Below are positions 1 to 12,897 of a stretch of DNA of 64,000 nt, one piece after another. The notes beneath the pieces were generated by a model. The model had not been told where the DNA came from. It searched no databases and was given only the letters and a program-made list of their open reading frames with translations. The first letter of the stretch is position 1, and every line of letters begins with the position of its first letter. Where the stretch lies: contig NC_045145.1 in assembly GCF_008831285.2 (NCBI RefSeq), positions 15,994,802 to 16,058,801 of the forward strand. Reading direction: 5' to 3'. Position numbers and translations under genes: made by a program. This DNA comes from Nymphaea colorata. Its lineage: Eukaryota; Streptophyta; Magnoliopsida; Nymphaeales; Nymphaeaceae.

Positions 1-3000
1 GAAAACGTTGCCATGAAGTCCACCTTTTCCAATCAACACTCCCAAGTCTGAGATATATAGCATAACTTCAGAAAGAAATCAACCAGAAAGAGAAAAGTAA
101 AAATAATAGGTTCACCTAATAGCTTTACCTACGGGAACTTGCTGTGGTAGGCATTCAACATATTACCTTTTAATTTTTCAAAGATGATCGAAGTTTCTGC
201 CTTGGCTGGCGTCTTCATTTGTCTATCAGTCACAAGTTCAACCCCCACCATTAAGCCCCTTCCTCTTACATCCCCAATAACTACAAAAAGTTTAAACTTT
301 TAGCTAGAGGAGTCTGCTGCTAGTCACAATAAAGACAACTCAGTGGCCAAAGGGAGTTAAGTCACAAATTAGCCTATTAAGTGGACAGTTCATTTCGGTA
401 CAGAGAAATAGAAAAGTGCATGAAAAAAGGTATGGAAGTAAAGAAGACTTTCTGAAGACTTGTTATATTATATTTATACTCTTTTCAATACAGATGAAAT
501 TGAACATGAAGAAAATGCAGACTGTAAACCTATTTTCAATAATTAAGAAACAAAGTTGTGATTAATATGATTTCAGAAAGGAAAGGCACTTTCAGATCAA
601 AGACATTAATTTGGATCAGATACAGTAGCAGCCGTTTCACGTAGAAACTTACCATCACCAATTGGCCATGACAGCAGTTCGCCTCTTTGTGGTTTATCAG
701 ACAAAGCTTACACATGAATGACAGCTCTAATGCATGCAGGATCTCTTTCATCTGGCTAAGACATCCCATGGTCTAAAAAGCTAGAAATGCTGCCGTATGC
801 TGAGAGGTTGAATGAGGATTAGGAAGGACATTAACAGCTGCACTGATGACTCCAATAATGGACAGAAGGGCAGGAACTTTGATCATATTCATTGAAAGAT
901 TGAGATGAGTAGCAATAAACTTGCAGTGTGCAAGTTGGCTAAAATCAGTCATAGAGTCTACAGCTAGAACTTAAGTTGGTAACTTGGTAAAGGTGCTTCA
1001 CACACAGTCTAGCCCATGTTTCACTAATTTCAGCTTGAAGATGAATAAATGCTTCCCATAGCTGCTTCACTTGACACAGAAAATTTCAAACAGGCAGTGG
1101 AATTTAGGGCCTAAGTCACACGGACGTTTCACTTTTGCCGCTGCACCCCCGTCGACACAACTTGGGTGAGGGTGCATAAGCGGGTGCGACTTCAACTTAA
1201 ACCCACAATCGGTCAAGAGGAGTCGGATGCGGTCAGCCGCACCCAACCATTTCTCCATTTTCAACACGCACCTAACTCGTGTTTGACTCAAGTCAGGTGT
1301 GATCAACCCATGTCAATTCTATGTGTCCTTTTTTTTTGTCTTTTGTTTTTAAATTATTTCATTATAAGTATTGAAAAGGGGGTTAGGGAACTGCCCAATC
1401 CCTTTGGAATTCGGCCTTCCATGTGTGTGTGGAGAGACTTGATAGACGATGGATTTCCAGTGGCCATCAGTGCGACGGCGACCTGAGACTGTCTTCCAGT
1501 AGCGACCTTCAGCCCTTCCCTGGCACAAGGCAACCGACATTCAGTCCTCTAGCAGCCAGTGTTTTTCTTTTATCAGCTTTTAGTCATTCGGTGACCAGCG
1601 ACAATGATATGAGATGGTGGGCTGTAGTCCAGTCCTCCAACATTCTCAGTTGAGTTTTATTATTCTATCAAGTGTCAACTACCACTCATTTTTTCACTGT
1701 TGTCCATTTTTTTTCCAGTTTCTTTTTTAACGTGTGTGATGACTGATGAATAATTGTTTGCTCTTGCTGCAACCCTGATTTTTTATATTTACTGTGTGTT
1801 TTTCAGTTCTTATTGGTGATGTACCGTTTTTTTAGGATTTTATAATTATCGTCTGAAATATGTAATTGTTTTATTGCTGTTTTTATAATATACGATATAC
1901 AGTTGCGTTGTAACTTGCCATTTTAACATTTTGTTTTACACTTTTACTGCTGTTTTGTATCATGGTATACATTGTTGGCTGTTGGTTGTAATATATTAAT
2001 ATATAAATTTTGTTACTTATATTATAGGTGCAGCCGTGTTCTACTTTCCAAATATTAATTTTAATTTCTCCCTTTGCATATATCTTAGTATGTTATATTA
2101 CTAAGTTACAATATTTACTATATATAATATATGCTGTTCTAAACTTCTAATATGGTCGTATGCATTATGTTCAATACATTAATAACTTAAAAGACTCGTT
2201 GGGTTGTTGATTTGCAATTTTGAATTTGTTATTTGATAAATGATAATTGTTTATAGACAATTTGCTATATATATATCTTTATATTTATATAATAAATTAA
2301 TAATAATAATAATAAATATTCTCACGGCACCGTCACACCTAAATTTTTTGGGATGTGCCGCTCCGCCACCCACATCCGCATCCGCACCCACACCCCGCAC
2401 CTATGTGACATAGTTTAAGGCACTACTGGTTCTTCAACTTTTCTTAAACTAATCACAATACAGCGACCACTTGGGGATGTGTAAAAGTCCATGTTAGGTT
2501 CTAAAATGATGAAAACAGTTTCATTGTGCTGAACATCAACACCATAACAGAGGAAGGCAGAAGAAAAGGTCAAGGGAGCATTGGCCTGAGAGAGAGAGAG
2601 AGAGAGAAAGGTGTTTCCATGTAGATTCAAGAAAAAAAAAAAAAAAATGCTGGACAACTAATAGAATGGGCATAGAAGATAATGTCTACCAAAGTAATGT
2701 GCAGATACAGCATCAACAATGGCATCTTCCAAGCCAAGTCAATGCTGTAGAAGGACAAAAAACTAAATGTGTATAATATAAAATTATAAATAACAGGATC
2801 AATAGTATGGTTCTTCAAAATATATCCAACTGTGACAACATAACAAGAAATATAAAGAACAAAAGATGATCGTTACTTTCATGTTTCTTCTGAAGATATC
2901 TCAAACGATCAAGCAGCTGGGAACCAACATCAGCACAATGTTTTTGACGGTTCTCTTTGTCAAGCACCTTCAGTACAGCAAGTCCACCAGCAGAACATAC

Positions 3001-6000
3001 AGGGTTCCCACCAAATGTATTGAATTGAATTTTTTGTGACATTACATGTGCAATTTCTGGTGTTGTTACAACTGCTCCTAAAGGCAGACCATTGCCAATA
3101 CCCTGTTAGTGCCAAAAGAAATAAGCTTAAAACTTAAAAGCATGGACAACATCCAGTACATTGTTCAATATGTAAATCCTATGCATAGTTTGATTAAACT
3201 AGCACAATGTATAAGGTAAAAAGAATCGTTATATGCAAAATCTGTGATGAAAACGTAGGAACCTTTGCCATGGTGACAATATCAGGGACGACACCCTGTG
3301 TTTCAAATCCCCAATAATGACTTCCAGTTCGACCAAATCCACTCTGTACTTCATCTGCTATGCATACACCTCCAGCTTTACGAACAATGTCATATACTAA
3401 CTTTAAATATCCAGGAGCCAACTCAACTGCCCCTCCAGCGCCCTAAATGGTATTGAAACAGCTTAAGAGGCAATAATAATAGTAATATTGTTAGGTTATG
3501 AAAAAAGCAACCTGGAAGGTTTCCGCAATGAAACCTGCAACTTGACCAGCAGTTCCATAGTCGATATGATCTTGCACCTCTTTGGCATAACGGACACTAT
3601 CAGAACCAAATACACCATGATATGGATCTGGGTTCATAACATGGCCAATTTCGCCCTGTGCAAGTTTAAATGTTTTTAGTTTTAGCAAACTAGACACAAG
3701 GACAGTGAATTCCTTACTGGCGTGCATGGAAGCGAAAAATTAAACAGAAGAATACCAAGTGCCAACAAAAGAAAAATATGAAACCCAAAAACGAAAAAAA
3801 AAAAAAAACAAAGAACTGGTGGAAAGCATAAATAATAAAGCTCTTTAATCTTCATGTACCTGAGCGACATTCAACCTAGGTGTTCTTTCTGTTTACTTAT
3901 GTTGGTTGATAATCATTTACCTGAAGTTCTCAGACAAAAAAATGTGATCTAGGAATTAAATGGTGAAACAGAACAACTGTGAAGGCTTTAAAGTAAAAGA
4001 AGAAGGGATGGATTATGTATATAAATTGTCCACGCATATTGATTCCTTGAGAATATCAAAATTGACCGCTATATGAAATGGTGAATGGTATAATCTATGT
4101 ACTTTATTTTGCAAGAGCAATACACTTCTCACAATCAATAATTGGCAAAACAGAATGGGAAAATTAACAAAGAAAAAATTGTTCGACGCACATGCGGAAT
4201 CTTCACCTAAAGAAGAAACTATGCAACATCTACAGTTTAGAATTTAAAAACAAACATAGACTAGAAGCTACTGCCAACCTGAGGTATGTTGTATTTCCAT
4301 GTTTTCATGGCTGTCAATCCAAGTGTACCTGAACTTCCACCATGATATGCATTTCTCAAGGCAACCATCCTAACATTACCAGTGTAAAGGCGTGCCATAA
4401 GCATTGCTAGTTCATTTGCTTCAGTTCCAGAGTTTACAAAATACACAACCTGTACTTCATTCATCAAAAGAAAACCTTAATCAGGCATAATAGTGCAAGT
4501 CAAGTGACACAAGATAAGATCCCGGCGTACACTATAGGATGCTAGTTCATCTTCTACTGCTAATAGAAAAAGTATGCAGAACATAAAATAATGATTAGAC
4601 AGAGGACTGAAAATATATGAAAATAAAGCTCAAGCAAAGTAGCTGAATTGCAGATGGAGAAATAGACAGGAAAAACAACAAAAAGGATATGCCCTCTACA
4701 GCATTAGGATTGAAGTCATTTTTGTATTAAGTTCTACTGCTCAGTGACATTATTCTGCCTTTCAAATGAATGAATGATTCAAATTTTGTTTTGAATAAAA
4801 TGCAAAATTAATCCATTTTAATCAATTCCTTTAACAGCTAAGGTAGATATCTGATCCTACTTTTCCTCTTGTTTTTTCTTCATTTTGGTTTCTTTGCTAA
4901 CACAATCCAACATTGCCAAGCTGAGGTTAAACTTTGAACAACTTATTCTGTTTTTTCTATATTTTTGTAGCCCATCCATTGAATGCACCGCATACTGCAA
5001 CTCATCACCAATATTTACCAACATGAGCAACCGACTTCCAATAGACCATCCTTTTCAGAATGGCTAAAAACAGCTGTGGAAGTTTAAATACACCATGATA
5101 AATCACCAGAAAATCATGTTCCTACATGTAGCTGGACGTGTATCCAACATTGACAAACTTAGAGCAGATGAAGGCTACTTAGACAAAGAGGAACATAACC
5201 TTTAGATCTCCGGGCATTTTAGAGGCCAGAGCTTCTGCATATTCTGCAATAGCATGGTGCAGGTATATAGTTGTGGTGTGCTGGAGCAACTTACTCTGCT
5301 CCATGATGGCATTAACAACATCTGGATGACAATGTCCACAAGATACAGTAACGACTCCTGCAATAGCGTCGAGGTAACGTTTTCCATCCTCATCAAATAA
5401 GTATTGCATCTTGCCTTCCACGATATTGAGCTGCATAAAAAATGGGGAATTAACAAGTAGGTTACTCTGTCCAGTCTTTCTAAGATACCACAAGAATAGG
5501 CTGCATAACTAAGATCATGAACAAGAGTTATATCTGTCAACGAAAAGGTAAAGTGAGAATTGACGGCGTTTCTCGTCAACTAATATCTGGCCTTTCCACA
5601 GCCACAACTACATGGCGAGCGCCATTGACAAGTAGGGGAACTCTGTACAGTTTGGTTTTGACAGCACAGTTCCTTCCTTGAAGACCAACATCTGAGAAGC
5701 GCTTCTGCTGGAAAATGGTAGTCAAACTCTTTCAGAGTTACGTGCATACCTACCCACCAATGGATGCAACCATGAAAAGACGAAAATCATAATGGTTCTG
5801 ACAATGCAAGCAAGAATAGTTCGCGTCGACCGATCTCCGCCTTGCCTACACCGCCATGAGAAATAAAAACTGATGTTCTTGATTAATTTTCTTAACACAT
5901 GGGCGTTGTCGTTTCAGGTTCCGATGGACACCAAGGTTCCTTCATTAGTGAGCATTACTTTCGCCGGAAAATGATAGGCCATCCATCTGGCACAGCCACG

Positions 6001-6407
6001 CAGCTTCATTTTAGACTCAGCATTTCCTCATAGCGCCACTTCCAAGAGGATACATCATCAACTTAAACAAACGTGTCTAAAGATCACCATCCAAACACAC
6101 ACGAAATCTTTTAGCAAATCCAAAGGAACCGATTTCTCGAATTCTAGTTTATAAACCATGGACGGGATACCCAAAAAAAGGGAACTCTTACGGGTTTTTG
6201 GTAGTAATGGAAGAGAGAAGGGCCCAGGAACTTCTTCCTCTTCTCCAAAACCTCGTCAGCCCTCAATCCATGATAAGGTTTGGGCTCGTAGTCGAAGGGA
6301 GGTATTACAGGGGGTGCAGAGACCACCGAGTAACAGCGGCGGATCTCCCGCCACCGCTCCCCCCGGTGCTTGACTGCCATGCTTAAGAACCTTAGGTGGA
6401 TCGGCAT
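1..6407 (-). CDS. AGT2: Alanine-glyoxylate aminotransferase 2 homolog, mitochondrial (3' end cut by window edge)
   Basis: Class-III PLP-dependent aminotransferase that moves an amino group between alanine and glyoxylate; the plant AGT2 group is predicted mitochondrial. Coding exons, 5' to 3': 6407-6192, 5430-5200, 4449-4279, 3655-3512, 3442-3263, 3102-2877, 280-167 and 47-1, all with GT-AG introns and consistent phases. About 443 residues are visible; the family is near 476, so roughly 35 C-terminal residues lie beyond the edge. Visible motifs include [10 protein letters not shown] (PLP phosphate region), the cofactor aspartate in [13 protein letters not shown], and the Schiff-base lysine in IVTMAK (about residue 314) exactly at the exon 5/6 junction. 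The N-terminus is Arg-rich, as expected for a mitochondrial presequence. I chose ATG 6407; an in-frame ATG at 6380 (MAVKHRG) is equally plausible. Intron 6 is 2.6 kb because a transposon sits in it. The paralogues AGT3 and PYD4 are less likely by similarity. Confidence 0.93.
1111..2413. mobile_element. Non-autonomous hAT-like DNA transposon in AGT2 intron 6
   Basis: The ends are imperfect inverted repeats: CTAAGTCACA at 1111 and CTATGTCACA read from the other strand at 2413 (9 of 10 match). They are flanked by 8-bp sequences TTTAGGGC (1103-1110) and TTTAAGGC (2414-2421), which differ at one base and look like an old target-site duplication; 8 bp is typical of hAT elements. The first and last 100 bp are rich in GGTGCGG/CCGCACC motifs, while the middle is AT-rich with no transposase frame. 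It sits between coding exons 6 and 7 and accounts for half of that intron. Superfamily assignment is inference from duplication length and end structure. Confidence 0.7.
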
Positions 6408-8094
6408 GGCGGATTCGCAGGGCTACGGAGAGAGAGAGAGAGAGACGCAGAAGCCCAGCAGGCAAGCGTGCAACACTTGAACTTCCCGCAGGAAAGGAGG
6501 TTGATGGGTGGCAAGAAAATCTTTTCAGTGAAACCGCCTCTTATTTCATCGGTATCACAGAGTGAGGCCCTGGACAATTCAAACTTATCAACAGTCCCAA
6601 CGAGGTCCGCTAAACCCGCGATAGAAAAAGGTATTTATATACCATTTGAGACAATTGGGATGATCAACTTAGAGCCTCTTCCCCTGATCCTACTGTCTCA
6701 AGTTTCTAACTAAAAGCAAATCTTTTCTGTACTATCTGTAGGTTTTAAGCCTGTGCCAATTCTTTGATAATATTGCAACTTATACAATGGTTCCTCTTCA
6801 TTAATGAAATAAAAGAGAAAGTGTCCATGCCATTCAAATTAATAACCAGCCGGTGGCTCTAAAAGTCACTTGTACTACACTCTTTGGATGATCTTTGAAT
6901 ATTGGAGCACTCAACCCTTCATTTCACATGAACGTGGAACAACAGTAGAGTTACATATGTCTTCCTCTTGCTTTTCGATGCATACTTTCTTAAAGGGCAG
7001 CTGGTAGACAGGTTTTAAGTCTTGTTAAAGGTAAACCCTGTTATAACCAAGAATTGAAAGTTGTTTCCTTTTTTTTTTTATTATTATGAGCCCCACCATC
7101 CCCAAGCTTTATAGAGAAAGCTCAAGGGTCTTTTTGAAGTTTGGAGAAGATTCAGGGTGTCTGCAGCGATTATGGACGAAAGTATGGTTCCTTGCGCAAA
7201 AAGAAGCAAGGGCTGGCCCGGATTCCTGCTGGCAATCTTGCCTACCGGAATCTGGTCGTCAATTTGTCAGAACGCATTTAAAATGGTTTGTACGACGCTT
7301 GAACCAACAACGTGGAGGCCCGCACAGGTAAAAAAAGGAAAGTGGACCAGCCGTACACGTGGATGTTGGCTGTTCACGTGTCAGCGTCAATGCTTATCTA
7401 ATCCCCTCTGTTTTTAAAACGAAGGTAAAAAAAAAAAAAAACTGAAAATTATTCCAAAACCTGGTAAATCTGGTTTTTAAAGTGTTTGGAAAACATCAAA
7501 ATTGGGTTTAATGAAAACCCAGCTCTGACAATACTTGGTTTTATAAAAGAACATGAAAAACTTGATTCCCCTCTAGGTTGTTCAAAAACCAAGTTTTGAA
7601 TCTGTCGTCCAAACAAAACAGTAAAATTTCTAAAACTCATTAGGTTTCTTAAAACTTAGCTTCTACAAACAAAACAGAGTCAGATGAGAGTGTCATCCAA
7701 ACGCCCCCTGAGAGAACATATATATATATATATACATAAGTTAATGTTCTTATCTTTTATTATTGATGTGCTCTCCTTTATTCTTTTTCTTGAAATTTAC
7801 AGCTGTTTTGGAGCCTTGATTGTAAAGTTGATACTGTTCATGTTATCGGAAAAATCCGAAGTTGATACTGTTTATGTTGCCCAGTCTGTAAGAACCTTTT
7901 CTGTCCTGGACATCAAGTATGGTGTAATCGTTTCTTTTCTTCTGGTAGAGAAAGTAAACAAATACTCCTCATTGTTGCAAGGAAGACAGTGTAATCATGC
8001 ACTAAAGGTAGAGCAGATCCCTGACTAAATAGAAATCGTGATCTGTGAGAAGCGGTGATCTTGGTCTAATAAAATTTATACGTTACTCGGAAGC
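6408..8094. other. AGT2 upstream region and intergenic DNA, no gene recognised
   Basis: The stretch just right of 6407 should hold the AGT2 promoter and 5' UTR on the minus strand; a short GA repeat lies at 6431-6447. From about 7440 to 7715 the sequence is AT-rich with repeated variants of 'aaaacc(t/a)ggt' and ends in ATCCAAACGCCCCC, the kind of terminus seen on plant MITEs. I could not find the matching left end, so this is not called as an element. Open frames at 7086-7417 have no recognisable similarity. Confidence 0.4.
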
Positions 8095-8640
8095 AAAGCT
8101 GGTGACATCCCCAGTGGAGGAATCTTTGGGAGCCCCACAGGTAAATCATTTCCGGGAAATCCTTCACTCTGTGGAGCACCCAATTTTCAGGTGCCTGCAG
8201 GTTCGAGTCCTGGTAAGACGAGCTCCAGAAAGAAGCACACTTCGCAAAAAGTGTTGATAATGGTAATTGCCCTTCCAATGGTTTGCCTTGTATCTTTGCT
8301 TCTGCGCTTGCTTCTAGCAACAATGAATCAGAAGAGGACAAGAAGACACGCTTCTGTTGTAAAAACACTAGGAAAAGGTCAGTGACTGTCACATATTACG
8401 ATCTTGCTAGCGCAACCGACAGTTTCAAAGAAGAAAACTTGCTCGGAGCCCGCAGTTTTGGTTCAGTTTATAACAGAATTATGTCTGATGGCACCTAAAG
8501 ATTATAAATATGCATTCTAGCAGTGCATCAAGGAGGTTTGATGCCGAATGCAGAATACTAGGCGGAGTCAGGCACAGGAATCTCGTCAAGATCCTCACCA
8601 CATGCTCCAATCTTCAACTCACATTAATCAGATACGAATC
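8095..8640 (+). pseudogene. LRR receptor-like kinase (subfamily XII type) pseudogene fragment
   Basis: Three frames carry consecutive pieces of an LRR receptor kinase. From 8101 the frame reads GDIPSGGIFGSPTGKSFPG then NPSLCGAP, the juxtamembrane end of the LRR ectodomain, followed by a hydrophobic transmembrane stretch (IMVIALPMVCLVSLLLRLLL) to a stop near 8386. A second frame (to 8498) gives the kinase start, SVTVTYYDLASATDSFKEEN then LLGARSFGSVY, ending in a stop after SDGT. A third frame after 8500 gives RRFDAECRILGGVRHRNLVK and ILTTCSN, the kinase alphaC region. The glycine loop is damaged and the VAVK segment is missing. No upstream LRRs or downstream catalytic loop were found. Frameshifts, stops and missing ends make this a dead fragment related to EFR/FLS2-type receptors. 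Confidence 0.85.
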
Positions 8641-9114
8641 AGCTAACAATTGGGCTTCTAAGATCGATTAAACTGCAGTAACTATAGAACTGGCTGACAC
8701 ATATCAATTTTCGTAATTTTTGGACGATCGGGATGCATCAAGCCTCTGATTGGGAGAATTTGAACTGATATTCAAGTGATTTGGAAATGAAGATCAACAA
8801 GTTTTTTGCTTTTGAAGATCCAACGAATATTTTTACAAAATCATTTGGGTGTTACACGGGGAAGATCAGCTTGACTAACTTGAAAGATTACAAAGCAAAG
8901 GAGAAAATCTCGAGTGGGAGACTCAAAACGATCTTTGCCCATCAAACAATGGAGACTTTAATAGATAAATTATAAAGCGGAACACTTCCCTCTCAAGCAT
9001 TAACTAATAAGAGGGGTGCTTGAAAATAACAAAAAGGAGCGGAAAAAGATTTCGCATAAGAAATGCGCATCTCCTGCGAAGGAAAAAAGAATGTGGATGT
9101 GAGATTTTGGGTAT
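8641..9114. other. Unassigned stretch between kinase pseudogene and tRNA
   Basis: A 64-codon open frame (8781-8975, Lys-rich) has no recognisable domain and is probably chance. It may be the decayed remainder of the kinase pseudogene, but I see no catalytic-loop or activation-loop motif. Confidence 0.4.
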
Positions 9115-9186
9115 TGAACCCGACGTGAATCGAACACGCAACCTTCTGATCTGGAGTCAGACGCGCTACCATTGCGCCACGGATCC
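9115..9186 (-). tRNA. tRNA-Trp (CCA)
   Basis: The reverse complement folds as a 72-nt tRNA. The acceptor arms GGATCCG and CGGGTTC pair with one mismatch-like wobble, the D-arm contains TGGCGCAATGGTAGC, and the anticodon loop CTCCAGA sits on stem TCTGA/TCAGA. The T-arm contains GTTCGATTC. The anticodon CCA (9152-9154 on the complement) specifies tryptophan. There is no intron and no encoded CCA tail, as usual for a nuclear plant tRNA. The sequence matches the plant nuclear tRNA-Trp pattern rather than an organellar one. A spurious open frame (MDPWRNGSASDSRSEG...) runs over the same bases. Confidence 0.96.
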
Positions 9187-12100
9187 ACTTATGGGAATGC
9201 GTGCAGAAACATGTTAATTATTTGGACTAATGTTTTTTGGCTTCCCAAACCTAAATCTAGGTCCACTCTAGGTTCCGGGTTCGCTTTGAGGGGAGAGGGA
9301 AAACCAAGCCTGAGTACATATAAACGAGTTGGGTTTCGTATGGTTATCATCTCTGATTGGCAGGATCATAAAGGTAGCTCAATTGATTTTTATTTTAGGC
9401 TTCCACAACCGAATCCAATACCGGAGATCCAATCCCGTTTCATATAAATACATATTAATGCTCTTTCATGATCGTCGTAATCCGAATCTGACATGTATAT
9501 GTTCATGGGTTCCTAATATGCTTTAACACTCCAACTACGTCCACTTACCGTTTACCCAATTGAAACCAGATTCAAGTATGGATCAGCTTCTTCATAAATA
9601 TACTTTTGGTTGGATCATCATTGGCACCACCACAGGACTATGTTCATAGAAAGAGAGGAAGAGCAGTAATGCTCAATGAATCCGCTCTCATGCATTGGAA
9701 GGTGCTATTTGCGCCTATTTGGCATCTACAATTAAAGCGCCGATATGGGTTAGCTGCCTCTTTGGCAGTATAAATCCACAGCAAAAGTTTAAGATCATTT
9801 GTTCCAAGCAGGAAGCAACACAATGAAGTAACAAGAAATGGCAACATGGAGCAAGGAGACTCAATTACATTGATGTTTGCAGTTCGATGATTCTGTTTCG
9901 TTGACTTGTTCTCTGCAAGAAAGATGAGTAATCAGATTAGTAACTCAAAAAAATTAAAGTTCCTTTAATTGCTTTGTTTTCATTCTTTATACTCATTACA
10001 GGGTACTGCAATATCCATGAATTTTTGCTGGAACTAATTTAACAGGAGAAAACAACAATTTTGTTCAATTGAGCAATCCTGTATTCAAGATTAGTCTCCA
10101 TAGAAAAGTCGTTCCTTGATATGGTGCCTATGGAACTTGAGTACAATTGCAGAGCAATTCGGGTCACGCAAACATTATGATAGCTCAAGGTAACAAAAAA
10201 TCATAGATTATAAGTACAGAGCTTGTAGAATACGAGCTTCCTCACTAAGAAGGGAAGTACCCAAGCAAGAGCTTCCAAGTGCAGCTTCTTGACCACAAAA
10301 GTATTCTGAAAAATGTGGAAAGTTTATGCCATTCTTATGCTTTTACAAGCAAAGCCATCACGAAAAAAAAAAGGTTAAAATATTAAAAAAGCAAGCATGC
10401 ATGAATTCCCACATGAAAGAACACATACATACAGAACAGTTTCTGTTTGAATCTTAGTTGAGATACAGCTAGCAAATATTCATGTACTGCACAATTTTAT
10501 TGATTTAAAACTGCATCTGCCAAATAATTTCACTCGTTTTGTGGAATAAAATTTGTAAATAAAACAAAAAATAGACGCTATATATATGACTCTGTGCAAG
10601 AGTACCAATTTTTGACAACTCGAAGACAATGTTGGAGTTGCTGCAACTACCAAAATTGAAAATGTTACTGATGTCGTCGACGAAGAAGAAGGAATAGACT
10701 TGAGAATGCTAAACCAAGATATACACCATTTCTTCTCTTATCATGTAGTCTAGCAGGAGTGGTGAGTTTTGAAAGTAACAGCATTTCAAGATTCAACGTG
10801 GAAATCTTGGCAAGGAAGATAGAGAGAGCACATGACTAGAAAGCTGCATAAATGTTAACCGAAGCATGATAAATGAACAGAAGCAATTAAAATGATTGTC
10901 TGATTAAATTAACATCCTTATCAGGATCTGCACCTTAGTCTGTGGTAGTTGTGGGCGTGCCCTTTTCATCTACCACCTCCAAGTTTGTGGTTGATAGTAG
11001 CTTTGCAACATGAAGCTTACTGTTGGGTGGCGATCAACTGGTATGTATTAGCTCTGGATTCTGCTATTGATCTAAACATCTTTGAAAATCGGATGCAGAC
11101 TAGTTCATCAAACACAGAGATATCAAAATCCGTCCATGTTAAATCCCTAATTCTTCTGGTAAATTAACTTGGTGCATGCTCATGGCCATTGCCTGCGATG
11201 GGGAGCTCCATCAGTGGCGAACACAAAGTCAGCTGCTTTCTAAGGAAGAATGGAAGATGAGCAGAGAAGTTGAAGCAGATGAAGAAAGGAAAGGAATGTG
11301 CCAACTGCAAACTTATTGACTCGAACTGGACTGATAGTTGTCTACGACGTTATCACGTGGAGATTCCAGTGTGGTAATTCGTCGATGTCAAGCGGAGATT
11401 CTCTCTTGTTTTGACAATACTACATGCCAAGCAGACAAAGACATGAAAGACATTATTCAACCACCATTTCTACCAATTCCCATTTTGCAGAAGAAGTGCG
11501 CTTGAAAGTGGTTGGATGATCATGAGATCCCATACTTTCAACAATTTTTCAAGAAACAGTTGTCTGATTATATTGTGATTTAGATGTTTTCAACATACAA
11601 ATTGATCACACAAACATGTCTTCAGGACAGACAATATGGATTTTAGATTAAGCCAAAAAAGATTCAGACAATTGATTTCAAAATCTCATAAAATTTTATC
11701 TACGCCTTTGAAAGAATTAATCAGCTTTTATAGATTCATACATGCAAAGATTACCATACAGATTGCTAAAAAAAGAAGACCAAACAGTTCATACATCGAC
11801 CGACTTTCTCCATATGCAGGTGGTTGGAAGAAGAATGGATGTTATCTGTCTCTTTCCATGGGATAAATTTTTAAGTATCAAGCTTCATCTCGCCGGCCTG
11901 ATTCAATGGTGTGTAGCTGGCACCGAATGTAATTCAGTACTTAATTTGCACTACGCATGTGCTGGATCTTTAATTTCCTCCGGCAACTTAACCTTGCCTC
12001 CAGATCTTTGCCACCAAACCTGTCAGTTTTCATTGCATGATAAAAAGTTGTTCGTCCTTTACATTGGATCATGTGTTCCTTCGATGCGTTCAATCGTCGC

Positions 12101-12861
12101 GGGGAGCGCAGGGTTGGTTGGTTAGTGAAAATCCAGTTACACATTATCAAGAAACAAGCATTACACATGATCTCTACACTGGATCGTGAGTGACGTTGCT
12201 GTATAATGGAACGTTATGGACACGCGAGTTCTACTCCATCAACACATTGCACAATTTCCGTAAACATGAAGACGCCCAATGCAGCAGTCCCTTCATTTGC
12301 TATGCCAGAGATCGTAGCTTGTCATTGTTTTTCTTTTTGCAGAATTAATGCATAAAACTTCCATCACATTTAGCAGGGGGTGTAAAGAAGAATTTGCCTT
12401 CTTGTAGAGTCATTTAATCCCATAAAAAATTGAATGTGAATCTTAGGCTTTCATTGCTCCACACGAGCGTTCGGAAAGAATCAAATATGAGCCCAATTCG
12501 TTCCATAAAGTCTTCATTTTTGTGAAATATAAGGTCACCAACAGAGTTTCTCGCTATAAACGAGAGATGAAAAGGGAAAATACCCACAATATTATATTTT
12601 CAAAAAAAGAAAAAAAAAAAGTTAGGATGAAATGGGAAAGTTCTACCTTTCTTATCTTAAGTATTATATATAAGATTGCAGAAGTGGGGGCACGCAGTGC
12701 TCTTTAAAATTAGTTTCCTCTCCAGCACTTCTAAAAACTGATCACATGTCTACTGTTTGTCTTCGAATTTTAAAATTGTCCTTAGCTCGTGACTTGCAAG
12801 ACAAGCTTATAAAGCAAGGTTTTTTATAAATATCAACTCTGGACGAGTTCCATGCATGCAT

Positions 12862-12897
<36 letters not shown>

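Noticed and set aside
9000-9188. Minus-strand 62-codon open frame (MDPWRNGSASDSRSEGC...)
   Set aside because: It is a translation of the tRNA-Trp gene and its flank.
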